Assembly (NCBI RefSeq): GCF_000759025.1
Contig: NZ_JPOS01000085.1
Location: forward strand, 1-44,097
Origin: Phaeodactylibacter xiamenensis
GTDB taxonomy: Bacteria; Bacteroidota; Bacteroidia; Chitinophagales; Saprospiraceae
Direction of reading: 5' to 3'
Length of the DNA stretch: 44,097 nt
Position 1 is the stretch's first letter, and each line of letters begins with the position of its first letter. This document shows, piece by piece, positions 9,001 through 15,300 of this stretch. The position numbers and the translations under genes are program-made. The notes beneath the pieces are model-generated. The model had not been told where the DNA came from, ran no database searches, and saw only the letters and a list, made by a program, of their open reading frames with translations.

Positions 9001-11632
9001 TCGCTTTAGAACTAGATCCGGTCTCGATCACACAACCGTCATCATCTGCGTAGTTCCCTGCAAATGTAGTGTTGTACACCCAAAACTGAGTGTCATCCGA
9101 TCCCATCAATGCCGCACCATCATCATAAACCGTATTGCCCGAAAACAGACAGCTTTCCAAAAATACAATGATATCGCCATTACCACCATCTACATCGAAA
9201 TAGAAAGTGCCATCTTCTCCTTCATTGCCTTGTACCAAACATTCTGCAAACAAAACAACCGGAGGTACAGGGCAATCCGAATTCGTATAAACTGCGGTAC
9301 CCTCGCCTTCAGTATCCGTGAGCAGGTTGTTGTTAAGCTTTGTACGAACAATCCTAATGGAGTCTCCCAAGGTCCCCTCATCCAAATCAAAATAACATGC
9401 ACCCCCACTGCCGTCAATTTCGTTATTGGAAATGTCGCAATCATATACCGAAATAGCTTCCTTAGAGGCGATACCTCCTCCGTCATCGCCAGCAGTGTTA
9501 TGGTGTATTTTCACATCCCGGAGCACACAATTGGTACCACTAAAGGCTACAACAGCATTGTCATTATAGATGCCGCTGCCGTCTACCGCCTGATTTTGAG
9601 ATATATCACAGCTACTGATTCTGATTATACCACCGTTATAAACTGCACCGCCATCTTCAGCTTCGTTCTGAAAGATATTGCAGCCACTGATCCAAATTGA
9701 ACCATTGCTGTAAACCGCACCACCATTGAGTACTGCAGTATTACCGTACAGCATGAGGTCTTGCAGAACAACTCCGGAAGTCGAATCCGTGGCAAAATTC
9801 GAATTAAAAACTCCCGCACCATTGCCGTAGAAGAAGTTATCCGAACGATCCGCATAACCGCCGGTAATGTGAAGCCCTTTTAGAAGTGTAAAGTCGCTGA
9901 CAGGCCCAAATGTTACAACGTTGTATACATTATCTGTATTGGTTGCAGGGTCGCCAATATTTCCAGAGAGGATGGTCGGGTAAGCCGCAGTATCCTGAGC
10001 GGTCAAAGCAGATGCGCCCGAAGGGAGGGATCCGTAAATGGAAACGCCAGATGCAACCCGGAAGGAAGCTTCCCGGTCGGTACCGGAAGTTGGCAGGTAT
10101 TCTCCGGCCGCAACCCATACCTGATCGCCTGAACTCGCCCTGGCCAGCGCATCCTGAAGGCTATTATATGCATTGACCCAGGAAGTACCATTGTTCAGCC
10201 CGGTTGCATTGATGTCCACATAAAATACTTCCTCTGTATTGGGATTGACGGTCTTAATACCGGTTGTTTCTGAAGTGCCATCATCGAAAACGTACGAGAA
10301 CGAAAGAGGAGCCGTAACCCCATTGGCATTGTAATAAGTGATGCGCTGAACAATATCGTTAAGCATCCTTTGTGAGACGATCACCTGAGAACTCCCTTCA
10401 AAGTTTAAGGTTATTTGATGACCTGTATTGTCATATTGGCCAATGTAATACTCCTGTGTAAAGATAGAATCGTTGCGCAGGCTAAACAGAATGCTTTCTT
10501 CCAATTGAAAATAATCATCAGCATTGGCGCCGCCTTGCCGCTCAATCTGTAGGGTACTCCCATTGTAAAATCCCTGTCCGGCATTCAAAACCTGAAGGTC
10601 GGGATCTGAAATAAGTACCCTACTGTCTAAAAAAATGGTGTCGGCGTAGTACTCCCCTAAAAGCTCAAGGTTGGTAAAAGTCGTGGGCGTATTGCCCATT
10701 ATCGCCTCATAAGCAGGCTCTACAAAGAAAAGATAATCCGTGTAGGCACCGTCCAAGCCTACACCAGATAGTAAAGCCGTTCCCGTTCCCGTACCGGTGT
10801 ACAACGTTGTGCCAATACCCGCATAACCCGTTGTGTTCCTGACCGGATAACCAGCTACACTGTTATCGTCAAAAAAGAAGTACCAGCGCTGATCAGGCAA
10901 TACCCCCTGTGGGTTGATGGTCAATATCGCATCATCACTACTCGGATGGGTACCGACACCTCGGTTACCGCCACAACCAAACACGGTATCTACAACACCC
11001 AAAACTGTCTTTATACCGTCAGCCCCTGTGCGACTGTAGGTAGCCAAAAGCTCTTCTGCTATATTGGCAAAGGTGTAATATCCATGTATGTCATCGTATG
11101 TTTCTCCAGCTATTTCCACACCTACTTGCACAGTAGCTTCGCCCGCTGCCATACCCCCAATAGAAAAAGTATAATCACTTTCGTCCAAATCATTGCTGAT
11201 CACGTGTAGTTCAGCCACGCGATCCATATCTACAGGAGTAAGGTCTTCCGGACCGGACAAGGCTGAAACAGGAGCAAAAGTAACCATAAATGAAATGCTT
11301 TCTCCCGCTCCGATCGCCATTGGGAAGGTTATACCGCTGATACTAAAATCGGTGCTATTATCACCGTCGAAGTAGATATTCGAAACATTAATAATCCCCA
11401 AAGTATCCGTATTAGAAATATGATATTCAATACTGGGATGGAGATTGGCATCGTTACCGATAAACCCCACACCGTAATCGGTACCAGCACCTGTGCTGAT
11501 CGTGGTTGAACCGGAAGCAATTACATTGCTATTGTAGGATAATTCAATTTCCCCAGCTGCGGAAGTCTGTGCCCTGCCCTGGAAAACCCAAAACAGCGCC
11601 AAAACAAACGTTAGTAAACCTACTCGTTTCAT
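1..11632 (-). CDS. Giant secreted multidomain adhesin-like protein, 3' end off window
   Basis: The minus strand is open in one frame from the ATG at 11632 to the left edge (over 3,877 codons, stop not reached). I checked the frame at both ends and at about 5.5 kb. Domains by approximate residue: signal peptide 1-22 (LLTFVLALFWVFQGRAQ); choice-of-anchor-D/ASPM-like beta domain 25-165; right-handed beta-helix of short 'GGAVYSNGSIWISGC' rungs about 470-960, ending in a choice-of-anchor-Q motif (VDLGAYEL); GLUG-like region about 1000-1440; HYR-like repeats about 1445-1978; thrombospondin-type-3 calcium loops (DCDGDGLTNAEE) about 1975-2195; two SdrD-B-like domains (WLDNDRNGFF; WKDFDRDGLQSPGEPG) about 2245-2640; Fn3/SprB-like segment; more Ig/HYR-like domains to the edge (VVECDEDYPALANGNP). 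Inference: exported by T9SS, with the sorting domain expected in the missing C-terminus. An ATG at 11644 is in frame but lies inside a 13-bp motif shared with the next gene, so 11632 is preferred. The exact role (adhesion, biofilm or gliding) is unknown. Confidence 0.9.
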   Translation of the reverse strand, partial: MKRVGLLTFVLALFWVFQGRAQTSAAGEIELSYNSNVIASGSTTISTGAGTDYGVGFIGNDANLHPSIEYHISNTDTLGIINVSNIYFDGDNSTDFSISGITFPMAIGAGESISFMVTFAPVSALSGPEDLTPVDMDRVAELHVISNDLDESDYTFSIGGMAAGEATVQVGVEIAGETYDDIHGYYTFANIAEELLATYSRTGADGIKTVLGVVDTVFGCGGNRGVGTHPSSDDAILTINPQGVLPDQRWYFFFDDNSVAGYPVRNTTGYAGIGTTLYTGTGTGTALLSGVGLDGAYTDYLFFVEPAYEAIMGNTPTTFTNLELLGEYYADTIFLDSRVLISDPDLQVLNAGQGFYNGSTLQIERQGGANADDYFQLEESILFSLRNDSIFTQEYYIGQYDNTGHQITLNFEGSSQVIVSQRMLNDIVQRITYYNANGVTAPLSFSYVFDDGTSETTGIKTVNPNTEEVFYVDINATGLNNGTSWVNAYNSLQDALARASSGDQVWVAAGEYLPTSGTDREASFRVASGVSIYGSLPSGASALTAQDTAAYPTILSGNIGDPATNTDNVYNVVTFGPVSDFTLLKGLHITGGYADRSDNFFYGNGAGVFNSNFATDSTSGVVLQDLMLYGNTAVLNGGAVYSNGSIWISGCNIFQNEAEDGGAVYNGGIIRISSCDISQNQAVDGSGIYNDNAVVAFSGTNCVLRDVKIHHNTAGDDGGGIASKEAISVYDCDISNNEIDGSGGACYFDLDEGTLGDSIRIVRTKLNNNLLTDTEGEGTAVYTNSDCPVPPVVLFAECLVQGNEGEDGTFYFDVDGGNGDIIVFLESCLFSGNTVYDDGAALMGSDDTQFWVYNTTFAGNYADDDGCVIETGSSSKATLYNCISFGNDANDGSDGIIDAAGDIDIFNCYFEHGEDRMSVDGDLSVNTLFTADDFEDAAFEDFTFDAVNDTPTAEGNFALSKISPLVNLGDNGYATNLEKDLAGNARLQEGTVDLGAYELSPLFFAGLGTAASPYQIKDWEHLHNVRFRMDAHFILINDLDKNSSGYQEYVADSGWLPIGTMDGDVLNGTGTVTGFTGHFDGQGYSINNLQIDNGLSYGNGLFFALGAFEGANLMKADEEDFFPSVIVDPSFLDSLQSLGGAMVHNLKLDSATVGSSIMFSGDNLPLFPNGILAGFVHNSQIDSISASGTVRMGGGVVGAVLESQATNTQLSFLTTHIENELLGAGIAGCLGINTLVTDSRAHIQSSDQGLPVGISLLNAGAVSRCFATVTSTLATPSPPFLPSGISWLLSGKIEESAAQVNFSFGAGLAAFSLSGQINNAYVTGNIAQGAGVVYQNSGLVGNTYVAIETDSVAGLFGINSGMVSNSFWDAELAGLSESAAGEGKTTCEMKAADLFTAAGWDFEGETNNGNEEIWRIVDSASTVSYPYLSALTYDAIGAVPEVNPIPGLDTLLPTAVCMDITAYLDASGEASIMPGDIGAGSMISCDTLTLSLSQTAFSCDEQGENTVVLTTTDSANNTDTCSAIVTVLDTIAPVASCTDLTVYLDNAGEGTISPAQADGGSTDNCGSVSLSLSDSTFTCDDLSLNTEAILGSSAGFRSPQSASGVSVVLIATDGSDNIDSCMLTVTVLDTIAPVASCTDLTVYLDNAGEGNISAAQADGGSTDNCGSVSLSLSDSTFTCGDLGQQEVTLIVTEGATASSGSDSCMSMITVLDTIAPVASCTDLTVYLDNAGEGTISAAQADGGSADNCGSVSLSLSDSTFTCGDLGQQEVTLIVTEGATAASGSGSCMSMITVLDTIAPVASCTDLTVYLDNAGEGTISAAQADGGSTDNCGSVSLSLSDSTFTCDDLSLNTDAILDSGEGFRSPQSASGVSVVLIATDGSDNIDSCMLTVTVLDTISPVMACTDVPVLLDEMGAASIDVSDVDTGTTDNCGTPMLQLSQTSFSCSDIGEVSVSLTATDGSGNSNSCEVTVTVSGPDADCDGDGLTNAEEDELGTDSFAADTDGDGVIDGTEVSDMTSPTDACSFVLGSQSVAPATDWNMSDCDGDGLTNAEEADTYSTNPLEADTDGDGVTDGSEVADSSSPLEICDYVYSSVTLPKGEAWADADCDGDGLSNEVEGDETTDTDGDLIPDCFDLDSDNDGLLDATEQGTEQDNGNTAALAMFAADIDGDSILNFRDVDSDGDGCFDAVEASDDLTPADLDSEGRIPGGVDENGVPLTAGMEGFAAAEAWSSNEIAGEFCGSDIGGYVWLDNDRNGFFSQDGNTDAAPVLAALGEAYANLPDNENTLPGVQVRLYGTDLNGNPVDEVQTADADGYYLFELVLGGDYCMEISFEGLDSAEDYVLTIPDVEGDALDEQDSDYSLEGELCFTLEAGAASVYDLNAGVFLDADGDFIPDVIDPDIGGEMLDPQGFIYCENTGEIISGATIEVTGPGNVTMVADGSTGFYQWFVDASGTYTMTLNAPAGYGISTDCTDSGQLDPEPGITIVGSSEEAMSGFMEDASCGANPFYMEFVLSPGDLVLNNNLPLVCAEIGNRAWKDFDRDGLQSPGEPGLGYTEVRLLDCAGNGVDTVVSDIEGRFLFTGLPAGGYVLDYEGRAEWAGSLPNLWSYAGYQAGAAELDSDITASGSTECVTLGVGEKNYTVDGGYEVPYTYSCNCDGSITLEWSPISGEPGVTYTVDIEDSAGNPVLDYVNMTETSVTIAHGTLQNGEEYRLAITENISTSNVVSITGPLYADCNPVPMASVISAAGPACPGGTDGSVSFELEESGCAGRYALYLEQAGSDILVAADTTLANSFSVSGLGEGSYSLRVELLDTLSCGYGVGCFPLEVEDFVSLSNQDMEGPSLEVSAQGGVGLGSGASFTYTPPEGECGVQLEWLAEVSDNCTAGDAIALSVNIESDVAGVSPWAAAVQTSSGYAVSVHAGIGTNTVVLTATDEAGNSTELSYEITVVDSRAPEIYGPGDMQVQIPGCEDSAPVNWQVSAIDDCSLDVELEQVSGPQPGDVLAPGVYTVVYEATDGYGNTSQYSFDITLTQAQSPAPVVDVSGNGQFVIEDCAEDGFIVFSGHIYDCELQPGDVLDGLISISGAPLELTYILVNEGYAYFEATGSLSAGSYLIVTSYEGVTIDHAVEVVQDADTPAVMTMPGNLAYQVPNCEGEAAVSFAVQLEDDCDEDFSSASFTVNGAPAPPFDAALSDPANGYFAWSLSLSPGVYTIVGTYTDGGGNTTEATATVTVNADEDNSAPIIVYPSQNINIALDPCLVDAVASQTFQVTATDNCDGDLDPTVSVSAGTGSVTAVPGGYVFMGGPGVHTITITATDAAGNSRTESFSINVTQAPAPQENLACNDNINVTLDDNCSRVITADMVLEGNFGCLEESDFAVNIVNDDNPANGNILDGHGQFIYEIDLAGQAQPIEGFTGDFASGNWAILQQNGGTVNFAANGSSVSFVSPNGGFCPGGAEASVAIAMPSDGNLTFDWSYSTVDLQFYDPFLALIDPLGNVTVLVNNQTTGQTSGTVDVDVVAGSVLAMGAVSLDCLFGSSTTVVSNFVFSPVAADLAGFEPCWGYITGEDKTAPVVECPDNTAVATISESVQKIQGALETTDAQLELADYSCFLDGAGPLAGDHYYDIIEFQVSADDIYTIYLNTSWGDGFTALYQGSFDADSPCENILYAADDNILGNAGPIGGLFDPQVRVTLPLRAYETYFVLVSSFGSDVTGSYEHTIFSDGNGLVGAWNFTETMLPDWTIQYDTTFSALPSTTEQLSIPLFCDDFGQIYGGDAGSVAQETAFISGTYQWVGAPSATDNCDDNVDITATDSFTSSGDCGDVVITRTFTAIDGQGLTDECQQQITIRKPTLDDVNFPSFTAVVECDEDYPALANGNP
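5841..7050 (-). repeat. Near-identical HYR-domain coding repeats inside the giant gene
   Basis: The segment around 'cagttgtccgttgagccacc' recurs at 5841 (diverged), 6141, 6390, 6639 and 6939. Spacings are 300, 249, 249 and 300 bp, that is 100-, 83-, 83- and 100-residue units. Two linker types alternate in the order A-B-B-A. A carries 'cttcggaagcct' (5957-6100 and 6755-6900). B carries 'gttacttcctgctgcccc' (6259-6350 and 6508-6600). Units encode DTIAPVASCTDLTVYLDNAG...STDNCGSVSLSLSDSTFTC. The high DNA identity suggests recent duplication or gene conversion. Confidence 0.9.
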
Positions 11633-11636
11633 GAGA

Positions 11637-11649
11637 TTGTGCATATTAT
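11637..11649 (-). promoter_or_regulatory. 13-bp motif shared with the upstream regulator gene's leader
   Basis: ATAATATGCACAA (minus strand) ends 4 bp before the ATG of the giant gene. The identical 13-mer sits 8 bp before the ATG of the AraC-type regulator (13737-13749). I saw no further copy. It may be a common operator or leader element; its function is not shown. Confidence 0.4.
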
Positions 11650-11843
11650 GATTTGTTAATGTACTATTACCCAAGCCCCGGTAACAACCTGTTTAAGCGA
11701 CTACCGGGCTGAAACGACTGTTGATACCGGCAAAACACATCAACAAAATCATCTCTGCTGTAAAGGCTCGTACCAAAAAAAGTATTCTTATACTTTATAC
11801 TTCTGGCACTGTAAAATTAGCTCATTACCCATATTGCCCGCTT

Positions 11844-11924
11844 CCCAAATCTTTGAATCCTGCTCCCAAATCTTTGAAAATCTGCTCCCAAATCTTTGAA
11901 AACCTACTCCCAAATCTTTGAAAA
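11844..11924. repeat. Four 21-22 bp direct repeats upstream of the giant gene
   Basis: The core cccaaatctttga starts at 11844, 11865, 11887 and 11909 (spacing 21, 22, 22), usually extended as ctcccaaatctttgaaaa. The array lies in the 335-bp spacer between the stop of the AraC-type regulator and the start of the giant gene, about 210-290 bp upstream of that start. The spacing is close to two DNA helical turns, as in operator or iteron arrays. The rest of the spacer (11650-11843) shows no gene, only AT-rich sequence and an AAGTAT/ATACTT inverted repeat near 11780-11800. Confidence 0.75.
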
Positions 11925-11979
11925 TGCTTCTAAAATCAAGGGCTCAAGGGCATTAAGACAATCAAAGAGTTCCTCGTGT

Positions 11980-13728
11980 TTACTCTTCCTCAAGACTGGC
12001 ATTGTATAAATATTGGCTGGGCGTCAATCCGGTTTGCTGCTTGAACAAACGGTAAAAAGTGGACTTACTGTTGAACCCACAGTTCTCAATAAGCTGATCG
12101 AGGACTACCTCTCCCCTGCTTTCAATCATCAGTTTCTGCGCTTCCTCAATACGAAATTGGTTGATGAAGGTATTGAAGTTCTTATACGCATATTGATTGA
12201 TGGCCTGTGAAATGTAAGTTTCATTGGTATTGAGCTGTTTCGCTAGCTCGCTTAACGTCAGAGTTGAGTTTTTGTACAATTTCAAGCCATCGACCAATGC
12301 ATTGATGTCGAGAAAGAGCTGTTCCAGCCGGTCAACGCTTTCTATACTGGCTTCTTCCGCTGTGAGATGAGCCTTTTCCGCGTCCTTATCTGTACCGGCA
12401 ACCTGCTCTAGCGGTGCTATATCCGGAACCTCATGCGGGTACGCTGAATGCGTTTGCCTAAGGGCATTTTTATTTTTTTTGTAAAGCGACCGTACTAGCC
12501 GTCGATTTTTAAAATACAGCAGGCTCAATACCAGTAATCCGGTCAAAGCAACAGCCAAGCTTACCCCTATTAGGATCAGGAACCGTTGATTCTGCTGCAG
12601 CTCATAGGCCTGCTGTTTGATTTGGCTCATGTGTCGCTCATGCTCATAGAGCGACTTTAATTCTGTGAACCTTGCAGCAGCTGTACTCGATGCGAATTCT
12701 TCCTTATACCGGACGTAGTGCTCAAGCTGAGCCTTGAACTGATCGTAATCGCCCAAAACAGCAAAAAGGTCGAGCAGCTCAATCATAGCTCGCTCGATGC
12801 GATCATTTGCTTTTGCCTGCTGAAATAATTGTAATGCATTTTTCTTTAAATCAACCGCTTGGCCATACTTCCCATTTTGTACAGCATGATCTGCCTGATT
12901 GATCAGGATACTCCCTAAAAGGAGGATATTTCCAACCTGCCTCGCCTGATCTAGCGCTATCTCGTAGTAGGATTCTGCCTTTGTGTTTTGGCCTACAACA
13001 GAGTAATATACACCGAGGTTATTGTTCATTTGTGCAACCCCAGGCCTGTAGCCTTTTGCTGAAAACAACTCCAGCGCACGTTCTGTATAGGCTTTAAAAA
13101 ACTCCCAGTCCTCCGCCTTCTTAGTCGTCACAGCCAAATTTTGGCAGCACAATGCCATATTCAGGGTATCCCCAAGTACTTCAAAGAACCTTAGTGCCTT
13201 GTTCAATATCTTCTCACCCTGCAACAACTCCCCGTTTTTGACCTCTAACAGCCCTATATTAATCCAACTTTGCCCTATGCTTAGCGAATCGTTGAGCTCC
13301 TCCGCAGCTTTTAATGACGCGTTGTAAGCCTCAATAGATTTACCCGGGTAACCTTGGTAATCATAGTTGATACCAAGGTTGTTCCAACAGGCGCCAGCGA
13401 ACTCAATATCTTGAGCTGCATAATCGGTTTCCAGGGCTTTTAGATAACTATCGATCGATAAGTATAGCTCCCCCCTGTAATAATGGTACAGACCGTATAA
13501 ATAGTAACTCTTAGCGAGCAGAGAGTCTTTTCCATTTTGTACCGCTGTTTCATAGAAAGCGTCAATCAGTGGCTCTGCCTTATCCATCTCTTCCGGGAGC
13601 AGTGCCTTTATTGTTTCATACGACAATTCCTGCTCTTTCGTTTCTTCGGCACTGACTGGAATTACCACTCCTAAAAAAAGAATAATAACCACGGAAAAGA
13701 GCTCATAGCTTTTGGCCAGATTGATCAT
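11980..13728 (-). CDS. Membrane-anchored TPR/AraC-family transcriptional regulator
   Basis: 582 residues. There is an N-terminal signal or signal anchor (LFSVVIILFLGVVIPVSA). Tetratricopeptide-type helices follow to about residue 360 (repeating patterns such as 'ACWNNLGINYDYQG', 'AQMNNNLGVYYSVVGQ'), then a short coiled coil, a transmembrane helix at about 383-406 (FLILIGVSLAVALTGLLVLS), a basic linker, and a C-terminal AraC/XylS double helix-turn-helix at about 485-576 ('LSELAKQLNTNETYISQAIN', 'IENCGFNSKSTFYRLFKQQT'). Such proteins in Bacteroidota are thought to sense through the periplasmic TPR part and bind DNA on the cytoplasmic side. It is encoded directly upstream of the giant gene, same strand, with the direct-repeat array between them, so control of that gene is the natural inference. 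The ATG at 13728 fits the signal anchor. Confidence 0.9.
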   Translation of the reverse strand: MINLAKSYELFSVVIILFLGVVIPVSAEETKEQELSYETIKALLPEEMDKAEPLIDAFYETAVQNGKDSLLAKSYYLYGLYHYYRGELYLSIDSYLKALETDYAAQDIEFAGACWNNLGINYDYQGYPGKSIEAYNASLKAAEELNDSLSIGQSWINIGLLEVKNGELLQGEKILNKALRFFEVLGDTLNMALCCQNLAVTTKKAEDWEFFKAYTERALELFSAKGYRPGVAQMNNNLGVYYSVVGQNTKAESYYEIALDQARQVGNILLLGSILINQADHAVQNGKYGQAVDLKKNALQLFQQAKANDRIERAMIELLDLFAVLGDYDQFKAQLEHYVRYKEEFASSTAAARFTELKSLYEHERHMSQIKQQAYELQQNQRFLILIGVSLAVALTGLLVLSLLYFKNRRLVRSLYKKNKNALRQTHSAYPHEVPDIAPLEQVAGTDKDAEKAHLTAEEASIESVDRLEQLFLDINALVDGLKLYKNSTLTLSELAKQLNTNETYISQAINQYAYKNFNTFINQFRIEEAQKLMIESRGEVVLDQLIENCGFNSKSTFYRLFKQQTGLTPSQYLYNASLEEE

Positions 13729-13736
13729 AAAAATAT

Positions 13737-13749
13737 TTGTGCATATTAT
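13737..13749 (-). promoter_or_regulatory. 13-bp motif in regulator leader, identical to that before the giant gene
   Basis: ATAATATGCACAA lies 8 bp upstream of the regulator ATG and is the same 13-mer as at 11637-11649. It suggests coordinate regulation, possibly autoregulation, of the two genes. The remaining upstream sequence to 14197 is AT-rich, with only a doubtful 37-codon frame (13818-13931, minus). Confidence 0.4.
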
Positions 13750-14197
13750 TTAATTGCAAAACAGGTTCAGGACCGAAGGCTGACTTACTATATGACGACC
13801 CTCTTAAAAACCTCAACTTATTTCACCACTAGCTTCGCTTGTGCAGCGCTGAGCGACACAAACAGAGCTCCAAAAGAATTGATACCGCCATTTAAGAACG
13901 GCTTGCAAAATTTTGAATCCAGTACAAACATATTCAAAAAGGTGCAATTCTCTATTGCATAACTTATTGACTGTGCTCTACCCGATGGTTATGAGTGAGA
14001 TTTAAAAAAAGCGAGTAAAAACAAGATTTCGTGGTTCACCATAACTACATAACATATGCTCAAGATGTGGTCGTAGATCAGGTGGTGGTAAATTTGTACG
14101 TAGGCAAAGCCAAATATGGAGGACTGTTATGCCCGATCGGAATCTTGACATGCAGGGAGTTGAAAAGTGCTTACCGGAAACGATGGAATATTGATGT

Positions 14198-14582
14198 ATT
14201 ATACGCAATACGGATTGGTCACCTACTGGCGCTGACGGCCAGCACGGGGAACGATAAATGTCGGGTCTTTGATCCAGACATTCATCGTCTGGGCCTTTGA
14301 TCCAGACATTCATCGTCTGGGCCTTTGATCCAGACATTCATCGTCTGGGCCTTTGATCCAGACATTCATCGTCTGGGCCGTTGATCCAGACATTCATCGT
14401 CTGGAATCTTAGATTTGCGACATCAACCACTGACGAAGCTTCGCTTGTCAGGACAAGCGCAAGCCAATTCCCAGCGTAAACGCTGACCCTCCTGCCTTTA
14501 AGGTCGTCAAAGCCTAAAGGCGATGAGACACGGGCAAGTATTGAGTAGGTTTGCTGTAGCAAACTACTTAATCGTCAATATA
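14198..14582 (+). repeat. Palindrome-string dispersed repeat, copy 1 (expanded)
   Basis: Begins TTATACGCAATACG-like and ends AATCGTCAATATA. It holds a series of short inverted repeats: CTGGC/GCCAG (about 14227-14243), CCAGAC/GTCTGG (five tandem copies), TGACGAAGC-ttc-GCTTGTCA (about 14431-14450), AGCGT/ACGCT, CCTTTA/TAAAGG and GGTTTGC-tgta-GCAAAC. The same blocks in the same order occur at 36313-36500 (inverted). Shorter versions occur at 22719-22823 and 43854-43961. No credible ORF is present. Confidence 0.85.
14271..14404 (+). repeat. Five tandem 28-bp units with internal palindrome
   Basis: gatccagaca starts at 14271, 14299, 14327, 14355 and 14383, an exact 28-bp period. Each unit contains CCAGAC-attcatc-GTCTGG. 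Units are contiguous without spacers, so this is not CRISPR. The 36.3-kb copy has a single unit, so this copy was expanded. Confidence 0.9.
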
Positions 14583-14818
14583 TTCCAGGCACTCAAAGGA
14601 AGAGGCTTTCATTTTGAAAAATCTGGGTTGCGCATCCCAAAAAAATACCGGACACTCTAATGAATGCCCGGCCTCCTATATGTGCACAGGTTTCCCTGAA
14701 ACTCCCTAATTTATAGCTCCCATCTGCCTAGCTGCATAGGGCCTTTGCTGCTATTATGTAAGATAACGTAGCAATTACCCGCTTCGGGGCTTCAAAACAA
14801 GTTTGCAGATTATGCAAA

Positions 14819-14857
14819 CAAAAAGCCCCACACCAAATACCAGTGCGGGGCGCTTTG
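14819..14857 (-). terminator. Rho-independent terminator-like hairpin (minus strand)
   Basis: On the minus strand GCCCCGCAC, a 9-base loop, then GTGTGGGGC followed by TTTTTGTTT. It lies 24 bp past the stop of the truncated frame 14881-15081 and would end transcription from that side. Confidence 0.55.
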
Positions 14858-14880
14858 AATTAGCACAAACTGTTACGTAA

Positions 14881-15081
14881 TCAGTCAGGAGCAATAGCGG
14901 GGCGTAAAACACCTGTCAATAAACACCATACACCAGTCTTAAAACTTTGAATTCCCGCTTGTTTATTGCTCTCTACCTGACAAATTGGGCAAGTAGGATT
15001 GTAGGTGTAATACAAAGCAATCCGCTTTCTTCTCCAGCCCGCATAATCCCGTAATATTGGAGTCAGGGAGTTGCAAATCGG
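14881..15081 (-). pseudogene. 3' remnant of an unknown small gene with CPIC motif
   Basis: A 66-codon open frame without an ATG, bounded upstream by a stop (15082-15084). It reads ...LRDYAGWRRKRIALYYTYN, then PTCPICQVESNKQAG, and ends VLRPAIAPD. The paired cysteines (CPIC) and basic patch look protein-like, and a good terminator follows, so this is probably the surviving 3' end of a former gene. Family not recognised. Confidence 0.35.
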
Positions 15082-15104
15082 CTAACATATACTAAATATA
15101 CCCG

Positions 15105-15227
15105 GTGATTTTGGGGCTGGACCACCTGCCCTTCCGGGAAGCTGAGACCGCCCACTACCCTACCGGAAGCCGCCCGATATTCTTCGGGCACTACTGGCTG
15201 AAGGGTACGCCCCCGCTTTTCCAGAGC
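15105..15227 (+). pseudogene. Fragment of a PrpE-like metallophosphoesterase
   Basis: The frame reads LPFREAETAHYPTGS then RPIFFGHYWLKGTPPLFQ. This resembles the 'PVFFGHYWL.G.P' block near the C-terminus of bis(5'-nucleosyl)-tetraphosphatase-type metallophosphoesterases. Everything before and after is missing: the frame starts with GTG and runs on to 15347 without further family sequence. A decayed relic, with family assignment by motif memory only. Confidence 0.4.
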
Positions 15228-15300
15228 CTGCCCCAAGGGTTCCGCATTATCTTTTTGGGAAAACAAACTGGTAAACCAGCCGATCTGCTGACCGCTGGTC

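Noticed and set aside
13818-13931. 37-codon minus-strand frame ending FVSLSAAQAKLVVK, like a T9SS tail
   Set aside because: Too short and without the PNP/GxY hallmarks; resemblance to a sorting-domain end is suggestive only.
14271-14404. Possible CRISPR array
   Set aside because: The 28-bp units are contiguous with no unique spacers and no cas genes nearby.
14002-14562. Minus-strand frames of 74-111 codons over the 28-bp repeats
   Set aside because: Generated by the tandem repeat (28 bp is not a multiple of 3, giving repeated peptides in all frames). No start or domain evidence.
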